The notes: generated from the sequence alone by a model not told the origin. A stretch of DNA of 64,000 bases from CAVSUZ01 sp963791885 (GCA_963791885.1 CAWBUL010000005.1:372001-436000); one strand, 5' to 3'. Shown: positions 6,378 through 16,967, counted from the stretch's first letter. Made by a program: numbers and translations.

Positions 6378-8420
6378 GTGTCTAAGCCTGGTATTATAAG
6401 GTGGTTTCGCGAGCTTTTGATCCGAAAGGTGGATGCCGGGACGAGTGATCCGTCCGTCCATGTCGAGCCAGCCGCCGTGCCGAGCGAGGACCCTCCGGAG
6501 ACGCCGTCCATCAAAAATCAGCATGTGGCTGAGGCGATCCGAGCTTACTGCAATTTTCGATACCCACAACGCTTTGCCTTGATGGTCAACGGCAAGTGGG
6601 GTAGCGGCAAGACCCACCTGATACGTGAAGTGGCCAACAGCTTGATCGATCGGCGGCTGCACAGCGACAGAAATAGGCCGCTTTACATCACGCTATATGG
6701 GGTCAAATCGCAGGACGAGATTGCCGAGCAGATGTATCAACAAATGCATCCATTTCTTGCAAATAAGGGTGTTCGCTTCGTCGGCGCCCTTTTGAAGGGC
6801 GCGCTGAAAACAACCATCAAGGTCGATCTCGATGCGGCTCATACAGAAGATCTGAGTCTCGCGACCCAAATTCCTGACGTGAACGCTCTAGATCTCTTGG
6901 GTAATCCAGTCCAGAGGGTCGTGATCTTCGATGATTTCGAGCGCGCGGCAATGAAGCCGGTCGAATTGCTCGGATATATCAACCCACTAATCGAACACGA
7001 CGGCTGCAAAGTTATCATTCTCGTAAACGAAGAGATTATCCACAAAGATGAGGAAGACAAGGACTATAATGAACGGAAGGAAAAAACAGTAGGTCAGACG
7101 CTATACGTTGCGGCGGATATAGATGGTGCCCTTGACAGCTCTCTTCAAGAAATCGACACGATGGATCTCGCGGAGTTCTATGTGCGGCGTCGTGGAGAGA
7201 TCCGCGACCTGTTCAATGATTCCAGACTGGATAATCTCAGATTGTTGAAACAATTTCTGTGGGATTTTGAACGCTTTTGGCTGGTGCTGACCGAGGATCA
7301 TAGAAAGCATTGTAGGGCTATGCTCGAAATCATGCTGCTCATGGCCGCATGGACGTTAGAAATACGTTCACGACGCATAGACGCTTCGATTCTCGATGTT
7401 AACCCGACCGCCATTGATATGGCTCTCGCCCGTGACGATCCCGAGGAGAGTTATCGTCCATTCGCCGATATGAAAGGACGATACCCCTACGTCGCCTTCA
7501 ACAGCACCCTACTGAGTCGTGACATAATCAAAGGAATGATCCTTAGTTCTCAATTTCCAATCGAGAGGATCCGAGAACAGCTTCGGCTTCATCCGTATTT
7601 TTCTGAACCAGAGGACATACCATCGTGGCGGCTTCTCTGGCAGACGCACGACTTACGAGAAGATCAGATCCCGGAAGTTGTGCGACGGTTTAATGAGGAC
7701 TTCGATAACAGACGCTATATCGAAGGCCCGGAGATTTTGCATATCGCAGGTCTCTGCTTATGGATATCCGATGCCGGGCAGCCAGAGTGGCCATGGGACA
7801 CCGTTGTCGCACGCGTCAAGAAATATATCGATGACGTTTATGAGGACAGGCCAGGGGATGTGCGCAACGCGCTTCCGGCATCGAGTCTCCACCGCAATTT
7901 TGGGGGCGCCTACGGCCTTGGTTTTCGGTGTAACGGAGATGTGCGGTTCCAAGACTTGTCTGCGTATTTGCAGGAAAAGGAAGATGAGTGGCGACAACGT
8001 GGTATTCCGCTTCTCGCGCAAGAGTTGCTAGAAATCCTGCGGAGCGATCCCGAAGCGTTCCTGCGACAAGTCTGCTATACTGCCGGGGGGCCGGCGACGT
8101 ACGCACATCAGCCTGTGCTTCAGTATATAGATCCGCGCGACTTTGTTCAGGCATTCATAGCGCAGGACCCGGAAGGCCGAAAGAGCATCCTGTTAAGTTT
8201 GGCAATTCGATACGAGCATCTCGCGATACGCGTCAACGAACTTACCGTTGAACGCGACTGGCTAATGCAGGTGTACAAGGAACTCTTCAAATTCGTGAAC
8301 ACTCTCGACCCAATTCCTCGTGCCTCTCTTCACGAGAGACTCACCCATTTCTCGGGGAAAGTCATTCCCAAGCCCGCCACTCCTCCCGCATCGTCCAGTA
8401 CAACCGGGTCAACTACTTAG
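6378..8420 (+). CDS. KAP-family P-loop NTPase, probable defence protein
   Basis: Predicted ATPase of the KAP type (STAND-like P-loop NTPases), a group repeatedly found in phage-defence loci. The Walker A box GKWGSGKTHLI is about 72 residues from the chosen start and Walker B, VVIFDDFERA, about 108 further on, with the double Asp typical of KAP proteins. The rest, about 480 residues, is helical with no recognised effector domain, and I see no transmembrane insertion of the kind present in animal KAP proteins. GTG 6378 is preferred because what precedes it in the same frame (opening with TTG 6330) is not protein-like; the exact start is uncertain. The codon use is AT-richer than its neighbours, which supports recent transfer. 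It stands alone between the resolvase remnant and the broken SRAP gene. Confidence 0.8.
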   Translation: MSKPGIIRWFRELLIRKVDAGTSDPSVHVEPAAVPSEDPPETPSIKNQHVAEAIRAYCNFRYPQRFALMVNGKWGSGKTHLIREVANSLIDRRLHSDRNRPLYITLYGVKSQDEIAEQMYQQMHPFLANKGVRFVGALLKGALKTTIKVDLDAAHTEDLSLATQIPDVNALDLLGNPVQRVVIFDDFERAAMKPVELLGYINPLIEHDGCKVIILVNEEIIHKDEEDKDYNERKEKTVGQTLYVAADIDGALDSSLQEIDTMDLAEFYVRRRGEIRDLFNDSRLDNLRLLKQFLWDFERFWLVLTEDHRKHCRAMLEIMLLMAAWTLEIRSRRIDASILDVNPTAIDMALARDDPEESYRPFADMKGRYPYVAFNSTLLSRDIIKGMILSSQFPIERIREQLRLHPYFSEPEDIPSWRLLWQTHDLREDQIPEVVRRFNEDFDNRRYIEGPEILHIAGLCLWISDAGQPEWPWDTVVARVKKYIDDVYEDRPGDVRNALPASSLHRNFGGAYGLGFRCNGDVRFQDLSAYLQEKEDEWRQRGIPLLAQELLEILRSDPEAFLRQVCYTAGGPATYAHQPVLQYIDPRDFVQAFIAQDPEGRKSILLSLAIRYEHLAIRVNELTVERDWLMQVYKELFKFVNTLDPIPRASLHERLTHFSGKVIPKPATPPASSSTTGSTT

Positions 8421-8469
8421 GAAGTCGGCGGCGGCATCGAGCGACTCCTATCTTTGATGGGCAGTTAGT

Positions 8470-8997
8470 TCACCCTGCTGGCACAATTATCGTTGGATCA
8501 TCGTCCCCTTCGGCCGCCTTACTCAGCCGCCGCGACACCGGCGACCCTCGCAGCGTCTCTTCCGGCGCGCATGTCAGTGCCTCTGCTCCAAGTGACCCGT
8601 CCAACCAGCCCGCGATGCGCTCCCGGCAGGATCACCGGCATGCGGTCGTGATATCGCTCCATCCAGTTGTTCGCGCCGCACACGATGATTGTGCAGGATT
8701 GGACCGCATCGCCTGATGCGGGATCCCGCCAACGCTCCCACAGGCCGGCAAGGGCCAGGATCGGCGAGCTGTCGGCCGCGGTGAACAGGTGCGGTTGCCG
8801 AGCAGTCTTGATGCCAGTCCATTCGTAAAATCCACTCGCGGGTATGATGCAGCGACGTTGGTGGAACGCATCGCGGAACATCGGCTTGTCAGCGATAAAC
8901 TCGCCTCGTGCGTTGAACGTCGGGGGCAGGTCCTTCATCGTCCGTTTCCACCAAACCGGGACCAAGCCCCAGCGCATGGGGACCGGTTCGCGGCCTT
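8470..8997 (-). pseudogene. SRAP/HMCES (YedK-like) DNA-protein crosslink protein, truncated and frameshifted
   Basis: SRAP proteins cap abasic sites in single-stranded DNA through a catalytic cysteine at position 2. The middle of the family is plain: GREPVPMRWGLVPVWWKRTM, then RCIIPASGFYEW and the conserved HDRMPVILP box. The first 50 or so residues, including the Met-Cys-Gly start with the catalytic Cys, are missing: a TAA sits directly before GREPVP at about 8996. Near 8622 the frame also slips; the correct C-terminus (IAGWLDGSLGAEAL to SPVSRRLSKAA) continues one base over to the stop at 8470. Both defects together make it non-functional. It lies tail-to-tail with the KAP gene. Confidence 0.85.
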
Positions 8998-9289
8998 ACT
9001 TGGTGGTCCCAATCTCTCGTGTGGCAGCATCTCTTCAAAAGCCCAGCGCATTACTGCTTGCCAGGTCTCTCTCTCCTTCGGTAGAATCCGAGTCGGATAG
9101 GGCTGGCCGCGCGCAATCGGTCGGCTAATCTGCTGAGCATTGGCACGGATAGAGAGTTGGCGGCGCCCATCGTCGCCGACCAATCTATCACCGAGACCCC
9201 GCTCGGCTTCCTTGGATGCTTCACAGGTCCGCGGCTGTTTCCTGGCGCGCAGGAAAGCCTACCGCCGCGGCGTTGTGGAGTTGTCCTGC

Positions 9290-9574
9290 ATGGACGCGCC
9301 CGCGCGGCCTCCCGAAGAATTCCTGCCGCTTACTGTGCTGCTGCCGGAGTTAAGGCAAATCTCACCGGATTTGCCGGCACGCCTCAATTATCGTTGTATT
9401 TATAACTACGTCATCGACGGCAAGATTGTCCCGCCCATCGAGCGACGTAATGGGCGTTGGGGCTGCATCCGCCGACGATTACCTACACTCGCCGCAGCAC
9501 TGGTGCATTTGACACAGGGGGTACCCGATACGGGCCACTCCGAAGGTCATGACGAGACTGAGCTTGCGTCGTGA
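9290..9574 (+). CDS. small putative DNA-binding protein paired with the primase, 94 aa
   Basis: Unrecognised by name. Starts MDAPARPPEEFLPLTVLLPE and contains NYRCIYNYVIDGKIVPPIER followed by RNGRWGCIRRR, which reads like a small helix-turn-helix/AlpA-type fold with a basic end. ATG 9290 is preferred to upstream starts because the preceding sequence does not look coded. Its last bases overlap the GTG of the primase (9571), so the two were translated together. A short DNA-binding protein just before a zinc-finger primase is a common order in integrative elements and satellite phages; a role in excision or replication initiation is a guess from that context. Confidence 0.6.
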   Translation: MDAPARPPEEFLPLTVLLPELRQISPDLPARLNYRCIYNYVIDGKIVPPIERRNGRWGCIRRRLPTLAAALVHLTQGVPDTGHSEGHDETELAS

Positions 9575-10080
9575 GCACCGGCGCCTACGCCTCCGGGAAC
9601 GCGACTTACCCGACGCACCGCCTCGACTTCGATCCCGACCTGATCGCTGAGGTGCGGTCGCGGACCCCGCTCGCATCGCTGATCGGGCGTACCGTCAAGC
9701 TGACGCGATCCGGTCGGACATGGCGCGGCCCGTGCCCGATCCACGGCGGAAAATCCGACAGCCTTTCGGTGCGTGGTGATCGATACCGCTGCTTCGCCTG
9801 CGGTGCGCATGGCGACGCAATCGCCTGGACAATCTGGGAACAGCATGTCGGCTTCAGCGAGGCCGTGCACCGCCTCGCGGCCGATGTCGGGATCACGGTC
9901 GCGGGTGACAGCCAGGCGCCCGATCCAGCGGCGAGGGCGGCACGGGAGCGCGCGTTCCGGGAACGGGAGCGGGAGCGGCGGGAGGCGGAGGAAGCCGACG
10001 AAGGGAGGCGCATCGCCATCGCCCGCCGTTATTGGTCGGCGTCGGAACAGCTGCGCGGCACGCTGGGCGAGCGGTACCTA

Positions 10081-11251
10081 TACCAAATCCCCCTCACGAA
10101 GACTCACGTGGGGGATTCCCCGACGCGGGTGTGATCTGATTCAACCTCGGCGGACCGAAGGAGGTTTGCCATGGGAAGCCCGATCCCACTGAGATCAGAC
10201 TACAATGCGGGACAACTGCGGCGTATTGCCCGCGACAGCAAGGATGCCGACCAGGTTCGGCGGCTGCTGTCACTGGCGCTGATCTACGGCGGAGGCAGCC
10301 GGACCGAGGCAGCGCAGGCAGGCGGCGTGGGGCTGCAAGTGGTGCGCGACTGGGTACTGCGGTTCAATGCGAACGGCCCTGGAGGGCTGATCGACCGCAA
10401 GGCTCCAGGACAGCCATCCAGACTTGATGCGAGGCATCGTGCCGCGCTGGCAGCGATGGTCGAGAACGGCCCGATCCCGGCGGTACACGGCGTCGTCCGC
10501 TGGCGCATCATCGATCTCTGCCAATGCTTATGGGACGAATACGGGACCAACGTCTCGAAACAGACGCTGAGCCGGGAGCTGCGAGCCATGGGATATCGCA
10601 AGCTGTCGGCACGTCCGCGCCATCACGCGCAAGCCGCGGGCGCCATCGAGACGTTCAAAAAAACTGGCCTGCGACAGTGGAGGCGATCGCGCGCGAGCGG
10701 AGCCTCGATCGCAGCGATATAGAGGTGTGGTTCGGCGACGAAGCCAGGATCGGCCAGAAGAACAAGATCACCCGTCGCTGGGCTCGGCGCGGCACCCGCC
10801 CCTCGGCGCCATCAGACCAGCGAACCGCCTCGACCTATATTTTCGGTGCCATCTGCCCGGCCGAGGGCAAGGCTGTCGGCTTGATCCTGCCCTGGTGCAA
10901 CACGGCGATGATGAACCTGCATCTGGCGGCGATCTCGGCTGATATCGCTCCAGGCCGCCACGCGGCGCTGTTGCTCGACCAGGCGGGCTGGCATCTCTCG
11001 CGCCAGCTGTCGGTGCCGGACAACATCACAATTGTTCCACTGCCGCCGAAATGCCCCGAACTCAACGCGCAGGAGAACGTCTGGCAGTTCATGCGCGATA
11101 ACTGGCTCTCCAATCGGGTGTTCGACGACACCGACGCGCTGCTCGATCACTGCTGCGAGGCGTGGAATAAGCTGGAGGCGCGGCCGTGGGCCATCATGTC
11201 GCTCGGATTGCGCGATTGGGCGCATCGGTCGTGATCAGAGGGATTTGGTAT
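10081..11251 (+). mobile_element. IS630-family insertion sequence, 1171 bp, with TA target duplication
   Basis: Ends carry matching inverted repeats: TACCAAATCCCCCT at the left, and the complement of the right end reads ATACCAAATCCCTCT. TA dinucleotides lie just outside both ends (10079-10080 and 11252-11253), as expected for IS630/Tc1-mariner insertion at TA, and restoring one TA restores the primase frame. One two-frame transposase fills the element. The exact outer base is uncertain by one because the repeat is offset by an A. Confidence 0.85.
10171..11234 (+). CDS. IS630-family transposase, made by -1 frameshifting
   Basis: Transposase with an N-terminal helix-turn-helix and C-terminal DDE nuclease. 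ORF A (10171-10722) begins MGSPIPLRSDYNAGQLRRIA after a good ribosome site (AAGGAGG at 10158-10164) and carries the paired HTH (RTEAAQAGGVGLQVVRDW). ORF B continues one base back, giving FKKNWPATVEAIARE, IEVWFGDEARIG (first Asp), LLLDQAGWHLSR (second Asp) and CPELNAQENVWQFM (final Glu). The switch falls on seven A residues at 10657-10663, a classical slippery run, so a programmed -1 shift rather than damage is likely. All catalytic residues are present, so the IS may still be active. Confidence 0.88.
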
Positions 11252-11773
11252 TAGTCGAGACGCGTGGCATCACCCGGACGGAATGCGGCTGGCCCGATGG
11301 TGTCGTTCGATATCATCGTCCAAGCCGCAGCCTGATCCTGGCCCTGACCCTGCCGGATGGTGCCGTGCAGGCGGTGCAGCGCGTGCTGCTGACCCGCGAT
11401 GCTCAGAACCTACGGCGACCCGACGGCAAGAAGCTCAAGCCGACACGCGGGACAATGGACGGCGCGGCCGTGCGGCTGGCGGGGCATGCCGGCATTGTTC
11501 ACCAGGATGTCGAGCCGCTGCTGGTCGCGGAAGGCCCGGAAACCGGGCTGAGCTTGTGGGCCTCGACGGGGTGCGAAACCTGGATCGTGGCCGGATCGCT
11601 GGCGCGCTTTACGCCTCCGGCCGACCGGCTGGTGGTGGTCTGCTGCGACGATGATGCACATGGATCGCCTGCCGATCGGCTGTTCGCGGCCACCTGCGAA
11701 CGCTGGCGCGGCGAGGGGCTGGCCGTGGTGGTGGCCTCGCCCTGGCCGGTACCGCGCGGGGATAAGTCGGACT

Positions 11774-14365
11774 TCAATGATGTGCTGCGGGAGCGGGGAT
11801 CCGATGCGGTTCGCGTGCGGATCGAGGCTGTGCTGGCGGGGAGGGACAGATTTTTTCCCGGCCCGGAAAACGGTCGTGGAACCGCTCTACAGCACGCTTC
11901 CGCAATTGATCCGGTTCGATTTCGCCGACCTTCTGCATACAGCGGACATCGACGCCTATCTCCCCGGCAGCTTCGAGCACGCCGTCGAGCAAATTGCGGA
12001 TCACCTTGTGGCTGTTGGCGGTGATGCCGACGGTTTTGCCGGCCCGCACCAGCGCGCAGATCATACGGGCGCCCGTGTGCGTCTTGCCCGCTCCGGGCGG
12101 ACCCTGAATCGGGAACACGCCGCCCGCGAGCGCGGGCACGATCCGCAGGGCCGCATTCAGCGCTGCTTCGCCCGGATGACGGATAGGCTGACCGCCAAGC
12201 CGTGGCGCGGTTCGCAGCAACAGATCCCTCGCCGCCTGATTGGGACCGTTGCCTTCGATGCCGTTCGCCGCGACATATTCGCCGAGACGGAGGAGCGATT
12301 CCGCGAGCACCTTTGTGTTGATGATCGTGTGCGAATAGACGGCGGTGGGATGGAGCATCGCCGTGTCCTGGCGTTTCTTGATCTCGACCCAGCGCTCGTC
12401 GAGCGAGATCGCGTGGAGCGTGCCGAGCTTGTCACCGCCGCAATTGCGCAGATCTTCGCCGCCGCGCAGTTCCGTTTCCTGCGGCGGAAAGGAATAGCGG
12501 TGGATCGGCGCCTTCGCCGTGCCGCCGGCCGCGCGGACATATTCCAGCCCGGCGAGGCCGGGGCGTTCGTCCAGCAGGTCGTCGGCCGCGAGCACCGCGA
12601 GCCGGAAATGCTCCCACCACAGGGCTTTCTCTTCCCGGCGGTGCCAATCCAGAATTTGGGCGAGCAGCCAGCGCGCCTGCTGTTCCGGCGTCCGCTCCAA
12701 TACGTCGGCCGGCACGTCCGGCGTGAGCCCGGCAATGATCCCGTTGACCCGCTCCAGCCAGGCGCTGACGGCCTCGCCCGCTTCGCCCTCCGACGCGATC
12801 GGGCGCTCGATCGCAGTCCCTTGCGCGATGAGGACCATGCGCTGCACCTCTAACCAGTCCCGCAGGGCCGCCGTGGACACGCAATCGTCCCGGTTATATC
12901 CGGCAACGATCGACCGCTCGGTAACGCCGATCAGGTCGAGATCGCCGAGTTCCAGTCCGGCCTGGACCCTGGCAAGCGCCAGGTTCGCTTCGGGGAGGCT
13001 GACGGAACGAGTGAAGCCGTAGAGCGCCTCAAGCTTCTTGATGGAGTAGCTTTCGAGGCTGGCCCGCAGCCCATTGCGCACGACGCTGTAGAGATCGACG
13101 AAGCGCTTGCCGCGCAGCAGCTGGTCGATCTCTTCTTCGCGCGTGGCGTACCGGCCCATGAGCCGCTTTAGCGCCGCCGGCTCGTAGGGCGCAAAATGAT
13201 AGATGTGCAGATCCGGGAATTCCTGGAGGCGCGCCATCACGAAGTCGACGAACCGCTCGAAGGCCGCTTTCTCGTCCGTCCGCGACGACGCCCAGTCCGC
13301 GGTGCAGCCCAGTGTTCCATTGGCGCCGGCGAAGGCATAGCCGAACAGATATTCGAGACCGCCCTCCCCCGCGAACGGATCGCCTTCGAGATCGAAGAAG
13401 ATGTCGCCCGACGACGGTTCCGGCAAAAGCGCCAGGCCGAACCCTGGCACTACAGGCAGCAATTCGTGGAGTGCCTGCCCCGCTTCCCGACCCGCCACCT
13501 GAATCCGCGCCTGTTCGCGTAGCCGTTCATAGGTTTGGCTAGAGCCGCGGTCCGGCTTCCAAGTCAACGGCAGCGGCATGGCTGCAAGGGCGCTGACCGT
13601 CGTGATGGCGCGGCGCTGCAGTTCGGCGGTGTGCGATCCCGACATGCCCGCGACGAGGCAGAGATGATCGTCCGCCCGCCGCCTTTTTTCACACCGCGCC
13701 TGCCAGCGGCAAATATCGCAATGGTCCTTCGGCTCCGGATAGGGGCTGTCGTCGGCTTGCGTATCGACGAAGCTTTCAAGGGTCCGGCGCACATGCCGAT
13801 AAAAGGCCGCGTAATCGTCCATGCGGAAGCACTGCGGCACATAGTCCGACCAGGGAGCCACCACATAGCTGAATTCCGGCCGCTTCCCCTGGACCGCCTC
13901 CACCAGATCGGCATAGAGGCAAAGCTGCAGGACGGTGCCGCCCTTGGTTTCGCGGGCGAGCTTCGTGTCGATGACCTCGTAGGACCAGGCGCCGAGATCG
14001 CTCGGCGCGTCGACGCGACGCAGCACGTCCGTGCGGCCGACCCAGCGGCCCGTCTGAAATGCGCCCTGAACGATGATCTGCGCGCCGGCCGTCATGGCGT
14101 CCCGAGTTCGCGTCACAGCGTCAACATCGATGCCAACGCCCTCAATTACCGTGACTGCGAAGCCGTTCGCTTTGAGATGATCGACGAAGCCCTGCTCGTG
14201 CCGCACGCCGCGTTCCCACAAAATCTGCAAGAGTGGATCCCAGACGTGCGGCTTCGTCAGCGCACCGTTGGCGACCGCGAGATCGAGACTTGTCATGTGC
14301 GCGCAATTCAAGTGACCGACGAGGTCGGTCGCGCTAAGCCTGATTGATCCGTTAATTCGTTCCAT
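11774..14365 (-). pseudogene. TM0106-type RecB-like nuclease fused to SF1 helicase, 3' truncated
   Basis: Family: N-terminal RecB-like PD-(D/E)xK nuclease (with cysteines that may bind an Fe-S cluster), an RNase H-like middle and a C-terminal superfamily 1 helicase. Start MERINGSIRLSATDLVGHLN at 14365. The nuclease region shows SYEVIDTKLARETKGG and the cysteine set CDICRWQARC near residue 220. The middle shows DIFFDLEGDPFAG and YNRDDCVSTAALRDWL. The helicase begins with Walker A GPPGAGKTHTGARM at about residue 790. Shortly afterwards, beyond EIEPDQLRK, the sequence no longer fits the family and runs into the opposing primase fragment, so the whole motor after motif I is missing (family members are usually well over 1000 residues). 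It is the last gene of the minus-strand block. Confidence 0.85.
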
Positions 14366-14491
14366 AATCAATACCACCAGCCATATGAGCGTACTTCCAA
14401 GAAATGCTCGCCCGGGATAGTCTATGCTCCGACGTCAAAGTTCTGACGGACCTGCAGGCCGGTTGATCCGAGGAAAGCAAGAGCGTGCCGG

Positions 14492-15780
14492 TTACGAAGA
14501 CCATGCTGCAGCGATTGCGTCCATATTCAATTGAAGCGGTCGGGCTCCAGTCCACACGGACCAGAAATCGGGATTAGCGGAACTTGGACGGTGGGACTCT
14601 ACCAAGGATCGTACGTCGAAAACGAGCGGGATCTCCGTTGCAATCCCCATGAGAATTGCCTTTTGGGTCGGCAGGCTGGGCAGTTCCTTAAGAAGCATGC
14701 CGGAACTGTCGGGCGCCAGCCGGGAAACAAGCTCCTGGTCCCGGTCCTTGACGATCCGGTGGAGAATGAAGGAATTGCATTGCGCCACGATGGTCAGAGA
14801 AAGTTCGGACGGTCGCTGCGACGACAGCATCAATCCCACACCGAACTTGCGTCCCTCCGTCGCAATCCTCTCGAATGTATGACGGCAGCGCATCGCAGGT
14901 CCGGACTCCTCTGCCTCGGGACCATGCCGTTGAACGAAGTTATGCGCCTCCTCAAGAACGAGGACCGTTGGCATGGTCGTTCGGTAGATTCGGCGGTGAC
15001 GTTGCGCGGTCTCGAAAACGATTCTGCTAATTACCGAAACGATAGTTGTCAGCACGTCGGAAGGCACAAGGGATAGATCGAGCACTGTGATCTGGCCCCG
15101 GCCTGGCTCGCCTCCTCCAAAGATGGCTCGGAGCCATTCGGGAAGTGGTTTACCTCCGCCGTCCGGCGCGATGATGGGTGTTATGCGCGTATCCGCCAGC
15201 ATGGTTCGAATGCGAAGATCAAGGCCGGCCATGTGTTGTTGCAGATTGCCCGCTTGCAAACTCGCCAGCAGATTAACCATGCCTGGAAGTCCGATGGGGT
15301 CGAATGGCGAAGGCGTGTCCTCCGATTGCCCCGCCGCGATGGCGACATCTGGTAACAGGGGCCGCAACGCAATTAACGCATCGATGATTTCGACAAGATC
15401 CGCGTCCTGGAATTGATTGATGAACCTGTTACCCCTGGAGGTATCGGTCCGCCGCTCGCGTGCTTCCTGGGATGTTTCTACGGCCGCGTCCAGCGCCTGC
15501 CGAAGCTGCTCTTCGGCGGGATCAACGGATTGGCCAAACTGGGTGAGCTGGTCCTCGAAGCCGGAAAGGTTCTCATGCATGGACTTGAAGCGTCGAAATT
15601 CACTGAGCGCTCCAACGCCCTCCGCCCGGCATGCCTGCAGATAGCTTATGAACGAGCCGAGTTGAGTTGCTATGAGAAGAGTTATTGGCGGCACGGCGCC
15701 GGCGCCGAGGGTTGCATCCGCGCCGGCAAGCGCGGCCGCGCGAAGTTGCCGTATCGCCTGGATGAGAACCGGCCGTTGCG
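14492..15780 (-). pseudogene. HerA-like ATPase, C-terminal half only, fused in frame to the SIR2 remnant
   Basis: HerA is a hexameric FtsK-superfamily DNA translocase; with SIR2 it forms the SIR2-HerA anti-phage system. Here the sequence starts at about TQRPVLIQAIRQL and continues to Walker B, MPTVLVLEEAHNFVQRHGP, the sensor region LSSQRPSELSLTIVAQCN, and the family-like end NPDFWSVWTGARPLQLNMD. The N-terminal barrel and the Walker A loop, roughly 250-300 residues, are missing. The joint with the SIR2 tail, at about 15781, is in frame, so one deletion removed the end of SIR2 and the front of HerA. Without Walker A it cannot bind ATP normally. Confidence 0.85.
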
Positions 15781-16945
15781 TATCAAGGGCCGCGAGATCT
15801 GGGCCGATGATCCGCGATATTTGTGCCTGACGGCCGCAGCGTTCGAGAAACCGTTCAATGCGGCCACTGGCGCCATCAAGGGATATAATCACCAGATGGG
15901 TCGATGGCAGCGTCAGCATGTCACGTATGACGCGATTCACATGATCGTCACCAAATCCGTAGCCGTAAGTCACCAACGCCGCATTCGGCCTGCAGATGGC
16001 AGCGGAAAAGTCGCGGAAAAGCTCGGCATAGGGGTAGAATGCGGTTTCGATATCCTTCGCTGCATTAGGAAAATCATCATTGATTTTGCTTCATTCGGGG
16101 TGACTGCACTCGATTCACCAAACGGAAGCGCACGCCTGACGATATCGCCGCCGCTCGCGGTCCAGTCCAGCGAACCATGCAGCCTTGAGAATCTTACCAC
16201 CCCTTCGAGCGGGCGTGCTTCGCCGCGACCGCCTGGCGGCGCATAGTGAATGTCAACATCGAAGCGGGACGCTCGGAATTCTCGGCGTCAAAGCGCCTAC
16301 GAAGCGATCAATGGGCTTTATGCCGAGAAGATCGAAGCCGTGTTCGATTATACGGTCGTAATTTGTCGTAAACACGTGCAGACGATCGCGTGAGGCGGTA
16401 CGACTTGCGAAGCTGAGCAAGAATTCAGTTAGCAGGCGCTGAAACCGTTCCTCATCTTTCTCATCGATCAGTCCGGCCAAGGCGATGCCAGCTTCCATCT
16501 CTACGATGGCATTGGCGAACGTCGCCAGTGCCTCTTGCAGGCTGGTCCGAAAGCCGCCTCCTCGCGCATCCTGAAGGATTGAAAGACCTTCGCTAAGTGC
16601 GATGGCTGCACGGAGTTGATCCTCGACGTTAGGCGCACCGCGTCCCATTTCCTTAGCCGACTGGGCCGTCTTAGCAGCAATTAACGTGTCAAATGCAGGA
16701 TCAATACTTACGTTGGCCATGCTGGCGGGCGATGCATTCGCAGCCCTCGCAAGTGCAATGCTGAAGCCGCTGCCAATGAGAAGATTGAGGTGTTCGCTTT
16801 GGAAGATGGCTGACAGCCACGGCTCAATCCGCTTTCGATGCGCCTCGATCGCCTCGTGGACGTCGGTGCCGGCAAGGTCGGTAGCGTCGTGTTCGCGGTT
16901 CTCGACCTTGTAGTGGTTGGCTTTGGCAAACAAATGAGTGTCCAT
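15781..16945 (-). pseudogene. SIR2-family NADase/deacetylase domain protein, two frameshifts
   Basis: SIR2 domains in defence act as NAD-depleting effectors. Frame 1 (start MDTHLFAKANHYKV, 16945) contains the Rossmann loop NLLIGSGFSIAL and VFTTNYDRIIEHGFDLLG. At about 16280 the frame slips; the next segment holds the catalytic-His stretch RFSRLHGSLDWTASGG. At about 16069 it slips again into PNAAKDIETAFYPYAELF and YGYGFGDDHVNRVI, which joins the HerA remnant. Each slip is a one-base event, so read error is possible for these two, but the downstream deletion into HerA is not explained that way. The gene starts 22 bases after the methyltransferase stop, suggesting one transcript. An alternative start at 16987 would overlap that gene. 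Confidence 0.87.
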
Positions 16946-16967
16946 CGGTGCATTTTTCGTCCGGGGT

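Larger units (their letters stand above)
9571..11846 (+). pseudogene. DnaG-like primase (CHC2 zinc finger plus Toprim), split by IS630 and truncated at its 3' end
   Basis: Primase of mobile-element type. The N-terminal part (GTG 9571) has the zinc finger CPIHGGKSDSLSV...YRCFACGAHGDAIAW (C-x2-H...C-x2-C). The frame is interrupted after codon CTA at 10078-10080 by an IS630-family element. It resumes at 11254, in the same frame, so removing the IS and one TA rejoins GERYL to VETRGITRTECGWPDGV. The Toprim half follows: LLVAEGPETGLSL with the catalytic Glu, and LVVVCCDDDAHGS with the acidic metal site. Near 11846 the sequence stops looking like primase and meets the truncated helicase coming from the other strand. 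Homologues of this type usually run on only briefly, so little may be lost here. The IS alone inactivates it. Confidence 0.85.

Noticed and set aside
11651..12853. 400-codon plus-strand frame
   Set aside because: Antisense to the TM0106-type nuclease-helicase; no motif of its own.
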